64,000 bases of DNA. It comes from JAAUUE01 sp943370025. GTDB taxonomy: Bacteria > Cyanobacteriota > Cyanobacteriia > Cyanobacteriales > JAAUUE01. A program made the translations under genes and the position numbers. Shown piece after piece: positions 1 to 8,240 of this stretch. Below the pieces are notes generated by a model. The model saw nothing but the letters and a program-made list of their open reading frames with translations, was not told the DNA's origin and searched no databases. Each line of letters opens with the position of its first letter. The first letter of the stretch is position 1. Where the stretch lies: the NCBI GenBank assembly GCA_943370025.1, contig CALRPI020000026.1:4986-68985 (forward strand), given 5' to 3'.

Positions 1-1
1 C

Positions 2-847
2 GCCTTTGGCTTAGAGATGGAAAACTTGCCCAAAGCGGAAATTCAACAACGGGTAGCGGAAGTCTTGGAGCAAGTACAACTAGAACCCTTTGCCAAGCGT
101 TACCCCAAGCAAATGTCTGGCGGTCAGCAGCAACGAGTTGCCCTAGCACGGGCTTTGGTCAAACAACCAGCAGTCTTATTATTTGATGAGCCTTTAGGGG
201 CATTAGACCTGAAGCTCCGGAAGGAAATGCAGCTAGAATTGAAGCGGATGCAACAAAGATTGGGGATCACCTTTATCTACGTCACCCATGACCAAGAAGA
301 GGCACTCACCATGTCCGATCGCATTGCTGTCCTAGAAAAAGGGCAAGTTCTCCAAGTTGGTACACCCATGGAGATCTACGAAGAACCAAAAAATCGCTTT
401 GTGGCGGATTTCATTGGCGAAACCAACTTCCTCACCGGCAGAGTCATCTCCCAGCAACAGGGGCAGACGGTGGTTTTGGTGGATGAAGAATTGCCCATCA
501 CTGTCCAGAGCCGCGAGGAGTTGCCCATCGGTAAAATTGTCACCCTCGTAATCCGCCCAGAAAAAGCCGAAATCCAACCCCGGAATTCTGCCCAACCTTC
601 TACTCTGCCCGGAGTGATCGAGGAAGTAGTTTATATTGGCACCGACACTCGCTATATAGTCCGCCTAACTCCTCAGAGTGCCTTGACTGTCCGCCGACAA
701 AATCTCCACCGTCGAGATTTGACCCTGCACCATCTGGGGGAAAAAGTCCAAGTCGCCGTGCCTAGCGAGAGTATTTGCATCCTAGAAGACGATCGCCTCG
801 CCCAGGATAGCTACACTCGCCGCCTAGCAGAAATGGCAACATCTTAA
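2..847 (+). CDS. potA: ABC transporter ATP-binding protein, PotA type (5' partial)
   Basis: The reading frame is open to the left edge, so this is the C-terminal three quarters of an ABC ATPase; the Walker A part lies outside the window. Visible are the signature MSGGQQQRVALARAL, Walker B with AVLLFDEPLGALD, the switch histidine in YVTHDQEEALTMSDR, then a C-terminal TOBE-like domain beginning near GETNFLTGRV. This layout is that of ATPases energising spermidine/putrescine import (PotA) or related MalK/UgpC-type importers, acting at the inner face of the plasma membrane. The ATG at 17 lies inside the conserved helical domain and is not the true start. Partner permeases and binding protein are not in the window, so the substrate is inferred from family resemblance only. 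Confidence 0.85.
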   Translation, partial: AFGLEMENLPKAEIQQRVAEVLEQVQLEPFAKRYPKQMSGGQQQRVALARALVKQPAVLLFDEPLGALDLKLRKEMQLELKRMQQRLGITFIYVTHDQEEALTMSDRIAVLEKGQVLQVGTPMEIYEEPKNRFVADFIGETNFLTGRVISQQQGQTVVLVDEELPITVQSREELPIGKIVTLVIRPEKAEIQPRNSAQPSTLPGVIEEVVYIGTDTRYIVRLTPQSALTVRRQNLHRRDLTLHHLGEKVQVAVPSESICILEDDRLAQDSYTRRLAEMATS

Positions 848-860
848 ACTCATAGAATTC

Positions 861-898
861 GATTCCCCCCTTAAAAAGGGGGGCTAGGGGGGATCGAA
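861..898. repeat. Family P palindromic repeat (C6-TTAAAAA-G6 hairpin)
   Basis: A G/C-block hairpin with CCCCCC and GGGGGG arms around TTAAAAA, bounded by GATTCCCCCC and GGGGGGATCGAA. Close relatives occur at 9588-9652 and 62141-62297. Lying just after the ABC gene it could also slow transcription, but no U-run follows. Confidence 0.8.
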
Positions 899-944
899 GT
901 TTGAGATGTAAACAGCATTTATTAGCCCCAAAATCTCCAAAACT

Positions 945-2420
945 ATGCAACTAGAAGAAATAATTAGTAAAAGTTTGACAGTAGATATCAAAACTATCAA
1001 AACCGATCAAAATCTAGTTAAACAAATTCAACAAAGGCTAAGCGTTTTCCGACTTTACCCCAGTGGTCGGTGGATTGATGGTTTGTATGGCAACCGAACC
1101 GAAAGTGCGATCGCGACATTTGGCACAACTATGGGCTTAAGTAGTTTTAGTACCGGGAAGATCGATCGTACCTTTGCTAATAGTCTACTCACCACTAGTC
1201 CTGTGAATTTTGCCCTGACTTCAGCCAAAAATCGCAGCCAAGTCCTCAAGGATTTTCAGCAATTAACCATCGGCTCCAATGCTGAAGTATTAAAACTCCT
1301 AGACATGGGCTATCTCAAATCTCCCTTCGTTCTAGATATTAATACTTTCCCCCTCCGCCTCAAGGAAAAACCCGACTATCAAGAGGTGATTTCATTGGGG
1401 GCGAGTGCCAACTTAGCGAATCCAAATCGGACAGTAACCTTCAGTCCCTATCCTCCCCTAGGCAAAGTCCCGGCGATCGATAATAATGGCTTGAATTTTC
1501 TCCATAGTGATATCACCGAAGCTTGTGTAGTGGTGGGGAGTTTTGTGGAAGGAGAAATGCGGACTCGTTGGCTAGGAAAATCTGCCTTGAGTTGTGTGGA
1601 AAATTGGAGTAGCACCAAATTTGTTAATGTTTTATACGCCATTTCTCAGATCAATTCGCGGTTTATTAATAGTGATGTAGATAACTGCGTAATTAGAGAT
1701 CCTAGTGATGGCTCCACCTATCCATTTTTTGATGTGGTTAGTGATATTCAAACCTACGAAGATAGAATTGGCACTTCTAATTCCCTTGCCGCTATGTTTA
1801 AGCGGTTTACTTCTTGGGTAGGTCTGGAGAATTGGTTGAAACAAATAACTGGCAATAATAGTTTGCAATTTTCTAGTGGCTATGGAGAAGCCCCATTTAT
1901 TTACTCCCCAGAAATATTCGATCGCAAGCTGAATCAAACTGTCCTCAGGTCAGCCCCGGAAGGGAATAAAGGGAATAATTCTGTCTCTGCCTATGACCTA
2001 ACTAGGATGATTACATCGATCGGCTGGCACTACCATATTCCTGCCAGTTCTCGCCTCCCCGGAGCGCAATGGGATAGCCTCGAAAGTCTGGCACGGGCAA
2101 TGGGCAAAGATACGGCTCGCTACTTAGATATTGCCATTGATAAATTGGCTTTAGGCAGTGTGATTGGTTCTCCGGTGGTGATATCGAAAATGGGCTATGG
2201 TCGCAGCACTATCAGAGACCGTAGTGAACTGGTTTACACTGCCTGCATTCGGTTTATTGATAAACGGACTAAACCAGCCAAACTTAGGACAATGGCACTC
2301 AGTTTTCGGGCTGCAAAAGATTTAGATGATGAAGATACAGAAGCACAACAATTAGATGCCCGGATGGGGGCAGAAGTGACGGAGGTATTGCGGCGCTTAG
2401 TTGCTGAGGAGTTGGGGTGA
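945..2420 (+). CDS. Peptidoglycan-binding-like protein with possible serine-hydrolase (SxxK) domain
   Basis: A 491-residue protein not recognised as a named family. Residues about 20-85 follow the peptidoglycan-binding type 1 pattern (VKQIQQRL, then DGLYGNRTESAIATF, then GL). The remainder resembles the penicillin-recognising fold in motif order only: S222-S-T-K225 fits SxxK, a helix with SAYDLTRM follows, and K415-M-G-Y-G sits where a KTG-like strand would be expected. If correct it would act on cell-wall peptides or related substrates. No clear signal peptide is seen at the chosen ATG, which is a caution for a periplasmic role. It stands alone between two repeats. The domain assignment is inference; the coding call is firm because of length and composition. 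Confidence 0.7.
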   Translation: MQLEEIISKSLTVDIKTIKTDQNLVKQIQQRLSVFRLYPSGRWIDGLYGNRTESAIATFGTTMGLSSFSTGKIDRTFANSLLTTSPVNFALTSAKNRSQVLKDFQQLTIGSNAEVLKLLDMGYLKSPFVLDINTFPLRLKEKPDYQEVISLGASANLANPNRTVTFSPYPPLGKVPAIDNNGLNFLHSDITEACVVVGSFVEGEMRTRWLGKSALSCVENWSSTKFVNVLYAISQINSRFINSDVDNCVIRDPSDGSTYPFFDVVSDIQTYEDRIGTSNSLAAMFKRFTSWVGLENWLKQITGNNSLQFSSGYGEAPFIYSPEIFDRKLNQTVLRSAPEGNKGNNSVSAYDLTRMITSIGWHYHIPASSRLPGAQWDSLESLARAMGKDTARYLDIAIDKLALGSVIGSPVVISKMGYGRSTIRDRSELVYTACIRFIDKRTKPAKLRTMALSFRAAKDLDDEDTEAQQLDARMGAEVTEVLRRLVAEELG

Positions 2421-2442
2421 TTTTGCCTAGTCAAAGTTGATC

Positions 2443-2525
2443 AGGACTTACGCATTTGGACGTTTTTGCGGGCTGAGGGTCGTGGAAACCCGCAAAAACC
2501 TGCATAATTATTTCGAGAGAAAGAG
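2443..2525 (+). repeat. Family E repeat (ACTTACGCA terminus, TTTTTGCGGG hairpin)
   Basis: Begins AGGACTTACGCATTTGGACG and holds the hairpin TTTTTGCGGG/CCCGCAAAAA with core GGCTGAGGGTCGTGG. Related copies lie at 26002, 30983, 44767, 54849, 60649 and the right window edge. It fills the gap between two convergent genes. Confidence 0.75.
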
Positions 2526-2535
2526 TTGTGGTTAG

Positions 2536-5500
2536 CTAGCTTTTTTTAAGCAATTGGGGGATGTGTTGTTCACTGAGTCCTTCGCGATCGATAGCGTTGC
2601 AACCCATCTTGAAGGCAAATTCGTAGTCTTTCCCAGCACCGATCGCACTGTAGAAACCGACAGCAAACTCGATCGCTGATTTATCTTTGATAGCTCGATC
2701 CATGCCGATGACGTAATCAATATGTTGAGCGATCGCCTGTGCCTGAACTTCGCTGTAGCAGGCGTTGAGAACGACGCATTCTAGGCGATCGCTAAAGAGG
2801 CTGAATAAACCTGCCAAGGCTTGACCACTAATCAGTTTGAGTGTGCCGTCAATTTCCTCGAAGGCTAACCCATCTTCTCCACCGCCATGACCAGAAAAAT
2901 GAATAATTTGCGGATCGAAATCTAAAAGAGCTTGGTTCAGGTCTCTGGAGCGAACGGCAACGGCACTTTTGATGGGATCTGTGCCATAACCATTGAGACG
3001 GAGGCGTTCTTTAATATCTCGTTCTTCTTCTTGGAGGCGTAAAGAATTAGTATTTTTGGGATTAGCGGCAAGCAGGAGGATAGTTTTCATTGATTTGATT
3101 TTACCTTCAGGTTCTATTTTAGGATCGGGATTTCGAGAGTTTGGATTACGCAATCGCCGTTCTTCCACTCCATCTAGTAAGTCCCGAATGTTGTAGTCTC
3201 GATCGCTTCCTTCGGGGCAGCATTCAGTTTTGCCTCGGCGTTCAAGACTGAGTAAATGTTCGTAGCTGACGGTTAGTTTAGGGTTGTCGGGAAGGGCGAC
3301 GCGCTCATCTGGGGAGAGTTTAGGGGGATCATCGTGAATCTCGTCAAAGGTTTCGCGGATGTAGGTGAGAAAACTACGGCGGGTATTGAGATTACCGGAA
3401 ATGCGGATAAAGATTGTGGCATCTTCCAGATCAGCTCTGACGTAGGCATGATTGCCATCCTTGGAGGCGAGGATTACGCCCGTGCGCCAGTAGGTAGGGT
3501 GAGAGAGGCGAGCGATCTTGTGGTAGGTTTTAACGATGAAGCGAGAAATGACGCTACTGGGGAGGATTTTACCGTAATGATATTCAAAATTAAGAGTATC
3601 TTGCCATTGTCCTGTGTAGGGTTCAGATTTGGGCAAGAGATCGGGGATTAGATAGGTCGGGATATCGGGGGTAGTATCGAGGGGGAAACTTAGTTTGAAT
3701 TTTTTCATCATGTCGAGGATGAAGAGTTTTTCTTGGTCTTCCCGATAGCAGTCGTCAGTCAAAATGCTTTGGCAGGTTTTCCATTCGAGTCTGCCTTTGT
3801 GTTCGGTCATCAATTCATTATTGTTGAGAATTTTATAAACTCCTTTTGTGACCCAATCTGGCTTGAGAACATTGGGTTCTTTGAGGCGTGGATTGTCTTG
3901 GAAGTTGAGAATAACTCCCAGATCGTGGAGTAACTTGATGAGTCTTGATTGCTCTATGGAATCAGTAATCTTCTCTTGTTGGCAGAGTTGTTGATATTCA
4001 TAGTAGGGAATATAGTCGGCTTGGCTTTGCTCTAATTTTGTTTTGACGGCAAACCATTGCTGGGGCAACAGATCGAAGACATGATCCATCTGGGCTATTT
4101 GCTGAATAATCTCTTGGCGGAGAGTCTCGATGCCTGTACCATCTTTGCAAGAGGTGGGGATAAATTGTTTGATATTTTCCCCATATTTATCTCTCAAGCC
4201 TTTTTCATCAAGATCAAAACCAGTTTCATCGCACTTGTTGCCAACTATCAGAATCGGTGCATCTTTCCCAAAGGTTTGAATCAGTTTCAGCCAATATTCC
4301 ACATCGCTGATGCGTTCGTCTTTGCGAGTATTGAGTACCAAAACATATAAGCTGCGCTCGGTCAAAAAGAACTGATGGGTGGCGTGCATAATCTCCTGTC
4401 CGCCAAAATCCCAAACCCGCAACCGCACTTTTTCTTCTCTTGCCGATACTTGCCATTCCCGAATATTTATCCCTTCGGTCTTGGGTTCGTTTGCATTAAA
4501 TTCCTTATCAATCAAGCGCTTAACTAAGGAAGTTTTCCCCACATCCCCCCGCCCCACCAATATCACCTTTGCCTCATTTAGGGGTTTTCGTTCTCCCTGT
4601 TTCAGCTTTTGCCAATAGCTAAGAATCGCCGCCGGATTTCTGTAATCCTCAAGAATTTCCACAGGAATTGGTAAAGGGTTATATCTTAAATCAAGCTTTT
4701 TCAGGTTTGTTAACTTAGTGGTCGCCTCAGGAATCCGTGTAATTTGGTTCTCACTGAGGTAAAGAGAAGTCAGATTTCTTAAATTACCGATCACCTCAGG
4801 AATCTGTGTAATTTGGTTGCTACTGAGTTCAAGAGAAGTCAGAGATGTTAATTTGCCGATCACCTCAGGAAACTGTGTAATTTGGCTGTCACTGAGGTAA
4901 AGAGAAGTCAGAGATGTTAATTTGCCGATCGCCTCAGGAATCTGTGTAATTTGGTTGTGACCGATTTCAAGAGAAGTCAGAGAAGGCAAATTGCCGATCA
5001 CCTCAGGAATTTGAGTAATTCGGTTGTTACTGAGGTAAAGAGAAGTCAGAGATGCTAATTTGCTGATCGCCTCAGGAATCTGTGTAATTTGGTTGCCATT
5101 GAGATTAAAAAAAATCAGAGAAGATAAATTGCCGATCGCCTCAGGTATTTGAGCAATTTGGTTGCCATTAAGTTCAAGAGAATTCAGAGAAGTTAAATTA
5201 CCGATCACCTCGGGAATCTGAGTAATTTCGTTGAAACTGAGGCTAAGATAATTTAGATAAGTTAATTTGCATAAGGATTCTGGGATTAAACTTATATAGT
5301 TATTAGAGATGTCAATCCTTCTAAGGTTAGCAAGTTGGGAAATTATATCGGGAATATTCCTCAAGCGAGAATAAGATAGATCAAGATGCTGAAGACTAGA
5401 GAGTTTAACTATTTCATCGGGAATGTCACTAATTTCATTTCGATCTAAATAAAGAATTCGGAGATTAGCTAGTTTAGTGATCTCATCAGGAAAGATGTTT

Positions 5501-6270
5501 ATCTTATTAGCACCGACGGAAAGTTCTTGAAGGCTAGACAGCTGAGAAATTTCATCTGGAATAACGGCAATTTCATTTTCTGAAAGATCAAGATGTTTTA
5601 GACTAGAAAGTTGCTTTATATTTTTAGTGATAGTTCTAATTTGATTGCCACCAAGTACAAGTGTCTGGAGGTTAGATAATTCAGCAATTGCATCTGGTAT
5701 CTTAGTTATTTTATTAGCTGAGAGGTTAAGTGTAGTTAGATTAGTTAACTTAGTAATCGCATCTGGGATACTTCTAATTTGATTGTCATCAAGATTAAGT
5801 ATAGACAGATTAGTCAATTCGCCAATTCTATTTGAAATAGTATCAATCTCGTTGCCAGAGAGGTTAAGCGTAGTCAGATTAGCTAGTTTAGTAATTGTGT
5901 CTGGAATAACACTGATTTGGTTATTGAAACGAAGTGCGAACTGATCAATTGACTCTGACAATCGTAAGCCCATGCGATCATTAAGATTATGGGATATAGA
6001 AAGAAAAGTCAGATTAGTTAACATTGTAATCTCATCTGATATTTCCCTAATCAAGTTGTTATCGAGATTAAGTGTAGTTAGATTAGTTAACTTAGTAATC
6101 GCTTCAGGTATATCAGTTATGTAGTTGTAAGAAAGATCAAGCTCCGTCAAGTTGGTTAATTTGCCGATCTCTGGCGGAATAGTTTTAATACCTTTCCCTG
6201 ACAAATCAAGAAAAGTTGCGTTCTCCCTTGCAGCCTTAGCGATCACCTCCAACAACTCCGCTTCCGTCAT
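2536..6270 (-). CDS. ROCO protein: LRR - Roc GTPase - COR - CHAT caspase-like protease
   Basis: A complete 1244-residue multidomain protein. Residues about 20-545 hold some 20 leucine-rich repeats of 23 residues (consensus LTSLYLSxNQITQIPEAIGKL). The Roc GTPase spans about 565-725, with G1 GRGDVGKTS, G3 DFGGQE and G4 NKCD. A COR region follows to about 1040. A C-terminal CHAT domain starts near 1060 (MKTILLLAANPK) with the catalytic His in HFSGHGGGEDG and Cys in VVLNACYSE. ROCO proteins are dimeric GTPases related to LRRK2; CHAT domains are caspase-like proteases. The architecture suggests ligand sensing by LRRs that activates a protease, as in NLR-type proteins, but no substrate is visible. 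The start shares MTEA-LLE with the truncated relative upstream. It lies 49 nt behind a TumE-like module on the same strand. Confidence 0.92.
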   Translation of the reverse strand: MTEAELLEVIAKAARENATFLDLSGKGIKTIPPEIGKLTNLTELDLSYNYITDIPEAITKLTNLTTLNLDNNLIREISDEITMLTNLTFLSISHNLNDRMGLRLSESIDQFALRFNNQISVIPDTITKLANLTTLNLSGNEIDTISNRIGELTNLSILNLDDNQIRSIPDAITKLTNLTTLNLSANKITKIPDAIAELSNLQTLVLGGNQIRTITKNIKQLSSLKHLDLSENEIAVIPDEISQLSSLQELSVGANKINIFPDEITKLANLRILYLDRNEISDIPDEIVKLSSLQHLDLSYSRLRNIPDIISQLANLRRIDISNNYISLIPESLCKLTYLNYLSLSFNEITQIPEVIGNLTSLNSLELNGNQIAQIPEAIGNLSSLIFFNLNGNQITQIPEAISKLASLTSLYLSNNRITQIPEVIGNLPSLTSLEIGHNQITQIPEAIGKLTSLTSLYLSDSQITQFPEVIGKLTSLTSLELSSNQITQIPEVIGNLRNLTSLYLSENQITRIPEATTKLTNLKKLDLRYNPLPIPVEILEDYRNPAAILSYWQKLKQGERKPLNEAKVILVGRGDVGKTSLVKRLIDKEFNANEPKTEGINIREWQVSAREEKVRLRVWDFGGQEIMHATHQFFLTERSLYVLVLNTRKDERISDVEYWLKLIQTFGKDAPILIVGNKCDETGFDLDEKGLRDKYGENIKQFIPTSCKDGTGIETLRQEIIQQIAQMDHVFDLLPQQWFAVKTKLEQSQADYIPYYEYQQLCQQEKITDSIEQSRLIKLLHDLGVILNFQDNPRLKEPNVLKPDWVTKGVYKILNNNELMTEHKGRLEWKTCQSILTDDCYREDQEKLFILDMMKKFKLSFPLDTTPDIPTYLIPDLLPKSEPYTGQWQDTLNFEYHYGKILPSSVISRFIVKTYHKIARLSHPTYWRTGVILASKDGNHAYVRADLEDATIFIRISGNLNTRRSFLTYIRETFDEIHDDPPKLSPDERVALPDNPKLTVSYEHLLSLERRGKTECCPEGSDRDYNIRDLLDGVEERRLRNPNSRNPDPKIEPEGKIKSMKTILLLAANPKNTNSLRLQEEERDIKERLRLNGYGTDPIKSAVAVRSRDLNQALLDFDPQIIHFSGHGGGEDGLAFEEIDGTLKLISGQALAGLFSLFSDRLECVVLNACYSEVQAQAIAQHIDYVIGMDRAIKDKSAIEFAVGFYSAIGAGKDYEFAFKMGCNAIDREGLSEQHIPQLLKKS

Positions 6271-6319
6271 CTTGCCCCCTTCCTAAATAAATTCCCCGCC
6301 CTCAAAACCTAAACTAATT

Positions 6320-6709
6320 TTACCAAGAAGAACTTATAAACTCAGAAACTATTTGTAAAATCCCCTCAACCCCAACTGGCTGATAAGTAAACACCAAATC
6401 CTCAGACCCATTATGTAAATGATGAGGATAAGTATCGATTTCAGGATGGTGAGCAGCATTATCCCAACGTTTGATTAATTGTCCATCATCCTGTTGCCAA
6501 TGAAAACTATATTTAATTACCCTTGTCTGCTCCAATTCAATTTCAAAAAACTCAAACATTTCTATAAAGCTGCGATCTTGCAAAGTAAGCCGATATCGCC
6601 ATAAGCCCTTATTCCCTTGGGTTTCCTCCCGCAAAATGTCAAAATTAGTTACTACTGGACAAAGAGCAATTAAAGATTTTATCCAAGCCAAATAATCCTC
6701 CGCAGTCAT
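6320..6709 (-). CDS. TumE-like (DUF6516) protein, putative toxin of a two-gene module
   Basis: A 129-residue protein starting at the ATG that overlaps the upstream stop (TGATG), a sign of translational coupling; a GTG three bases earlier is less likely. The sequence, with SFIEMFEFFEIELEQTRVIKYSFHWQ and then TYPHHLHNGSEDLV, resembles the DUF6516 family annotated as toxin component TumE of toxin-antitoxin systems. The 49-nt gap to the ROCO-CHAT gene suggests one transcript. Whether it is toxic cannot be seen; the family name is from memory of motif layout (aromatic, FEF/HWQ, PHHxHNG). The Shine-Dalgarno-like GGCTTTG is weak, in line with coupling. Confidence 0.6.
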   Translation of the reverse strand: MTAEDYLAWIKSLIALCPVVTNFDILREETQGNKGLWRYRLTLQDRSFIEMFEFFEIELEQTRVIKYSFHWQQDDGQLIKRWDNAAHHPEIDTYPHHLHNGSEDLVFTYQPVGVEGILQIVSEFISSSW

Positions 6710-7008
6710 CACAAAGCCTGCTCTAAATTACTAATTTTAACTAAAATATCCTGCCGCAACTCACACAAACCAAACCACTCAAACAAATCCATCTCATCCC
6801 CTAACGTTCCCGCTGTAAACTGTTCTTGAAACTGCATCGAATCCAGCTTATAAATTTCCTCAAACTTGCCAATATCAAGATTGTAACTAGCCAACTTCTG
6901 ACGATGACGAGTTAACACAACATTTAGTAATTGGCTAAGAATCCGATCCAACTCCGTGCGATCGCCACAATTATCACTAAGTATCTCTAACTTTTCTAAT
7001 GTATTCAT
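6709..7008 (-). CDS. Small partner protein of the TumE-like gene, putative antitoxin
   Basis: A 99-residue mostly helical acidic protein (starts MNTLEKLEILSDNCGDRTEL, ends LVKISNLEQAL). It has no recognised DNA-binding motif. It is the first gene of the coupled pair, its stop overlapping the start of the DUF6516-like gene by one base. In cyanobacteria DUF6516 genes often follow a small gene of this size, so an antitoxin or stabilising role is inferred from position alone. Upstream, 7009-7242 has no gene but a strong inverted repeat. Confidence 0.6.
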   Translation of the reverse strand: MNTLEKLEILSDNCGDRTELDRILSQLLNVVLTRHRQKLASYNLDIGKFEEIYKLDSMQFQEQFTAGTLGDEMDLFEWFGLCELRQDILVKISNLEQAL

Positions 7009-7144
7009 AGAATATGCTCAAATACGCTGTATCTTCACCTAGTATAATTCAGTCCTCTCCAGACCACCATGCCCAGATGCGATCGCTTATACCGCTTGGA
7101 TTATTTGAGGTGTAGGCAATGGTGATGGGATTATTTTGAAGAGA

Positions 7145-7212
7145 AAAAGTCGGGAATCGGTTGGAGATTTTTGGTGATGATGAGGGGATTTAGGTTTAGA
7201 TTCCCGACTTTT
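7145..7212. repeat. 14-bp perfect inverted repeat AAAAGTCGGGAATC / GATTCCCGACTTTT
   Basis: Two perfect 14-bp arms separated by 40 bp, between the CHAT-tail scrap and the two-gene module. The right arm falls where a CHAT tail would end, so this may be a deletion or insertion boundary, or a transcription terminator for the relic gene. Confidence 0.6.
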
Positions 7213-7242
7213 GGAAGCGATCGGATTCTAGGGAGAGAATTT

Positions 7243-7287
7243 TCATATGTCGATCGCATCACAGAAACCCACAGCAAATTCTATGGC
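7243..7287 (-). pseudogene. Relic of a CHAT-domain C-terminus
   Basis: Read in a frame other than that of the adjoining LRR gene, this stretch encodes AIEFAVGFCDAIDI then stop. The intact ROCO protein has SAIEFAVGFYSAIGAG in the same end-region of its CHAT domain. It directly follows the LRR block of 7281-7985, so the Roc, COR and most of CHAT have been lost between them. The match is short but lies exactly where the domain order predicts. Confidence 0.6.
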
Positions 7288-7985
7288 ATCCGGTTATCCA
7301 AAAGTACTTTCAGCTTGGTTAATTTAGCAATTCCTTCTGGTATCTCAGTAATTTGGTTGCCCCTAAGGTTAAGACGAGTCAGAGAAGTTAACTTGCCGAT
7401 TGCCTCTGGTATCTGAGTAATTTGGTTGTTATGAAGGTCAAGATAAGTCAAAGCCGATAAATTACCGATCGCTTCTGGTATCTGAGTAATTTGGTTGTAA
7501 CCGAGATTAAGCTCAATCAAAGCCGATAAATTGCCGATCGCTTCTGGTATCTGAGTAATTTGATTCTCACAAAGGTCAAGTTGAGTTAAAGCCGATAAAT
7601 TGCCGATCGCCTCTGGTATCTGAGTAATTTGGTTGTCCATGAGATGAAGATGAGTCAGAGCCGATAAATTGCCGATCGCCTCAGATATCTCATTGATTTG
7701 GTTGCCATTAAGATAAAGGTGAGTCAGAGAGATTAGTTTGCCGATCGCCTCTGGTATCCCAGTGATTTGGTTGGTTATCAGGTCAAGCTGAGTCAGAGCC
7801 GATAAATTGCCCATTACCTCTGGTATCTCAGTAATTTGGTTGTCATTGAGGTCAAGCCTAGTCAGAGAAGTTAATTTGCCGATCTCTAAAGGGATATTTT
7901 TGATATCTTTCCATGACAAATCAAGAGACCATGCGTTCTCCATTGCCGCCTCATCGATCAACTCCAATAAATCTGCTTCCGTCAT
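7281..7985 (-). pseudogene. Leucine-rich-repeat protein, truncated paralogue of the ROCO-CHAT gene
   Basis: A 234-residue ORF with about eight 23-residue LRRs (unit LTxLDLxxNQITQIPEAIGNLSA). Its N-terminus, MTEADLLELIDEAAMENAW, parallels that of the ROCO gene, MTEAELLEVIAKAARENAT, including the junction to the first repeat. After the last repeat it ends abruptly with KVLLDNRMP and stop, and the next bases encode a CHAT-tail scrap in another frame. The most economical reading is a ROCO-CHAT duplicate that lost its Roc, COR and most of CHAT. The ORF is still open and could make an LRR-only protein, perhaps a competitor or decoy. Confidence 0.65.
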
Positions 7986-8028
7986 CTTGCCACCTTTTTA
8001 ATTTTTCTATTATTATAATTTGGATAAC

Positions 8029-8137
8029 TACAGCAGTTTGAGAGTGGGCTTCGACGACCCTCAGCCCACTCTCAAACCCAACATGGATAGGACTTGCAAT
8101 ATTTGTGTCATGTCTCATTTGAACGCAAAGCACTGTA
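8029..8137 (+). repeat. Family A MITE-like element, copy 1
   Basis: About 109 bp from TACAGCAGTTTGAGAGTGGG to GCAAAGCACTGTA with TA at both ends, terminal inverted repeats of about 9 bp, and an internal hairpin CCCACTCTCAAAC with its complement. Other copies: 19573, 25261 (split), 31050, 37289 and 38553. Confidence 0.85.
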
Positions 8138-8170
8138 AGTGAGGATTAGGATGCAAGTAGAAATAATAAA

Positions 8171-8240
8171 ATGCACATCATATCTAGAAAAGCACTGGTT
8201 CAGTTTAGCAGGTTGGAAAAATGACCCTTACTTTAAATAA
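8171..8240 (+). pseudogene. higB: HigB toxin remnant: both ends kept, middle deleted
   Basis: ATG at 8171 opens MHIISRKALVQFS, the usual beginning of HigB (COG4680) mRNA interferases. The frame then breaks. A second frame gives GWKNDPYFK and stop at 8238-8240, which fits the end of HigB proteins of this group, and the higA ATG lies within it as in intact higBA operons. About 80 central codons are missing, so no toxin can be made. The identification of both ends is from family memory; a protein search would settle it. Confidence 0.6.

Noticed and set aside
4700..6200. 69-bp periodic repeats as a DNA-level tandem array
   Set aside because: The period is 23 codons and the units encode leucine-rich repeats in frame, so it is protein structure, not a separate DNA element.
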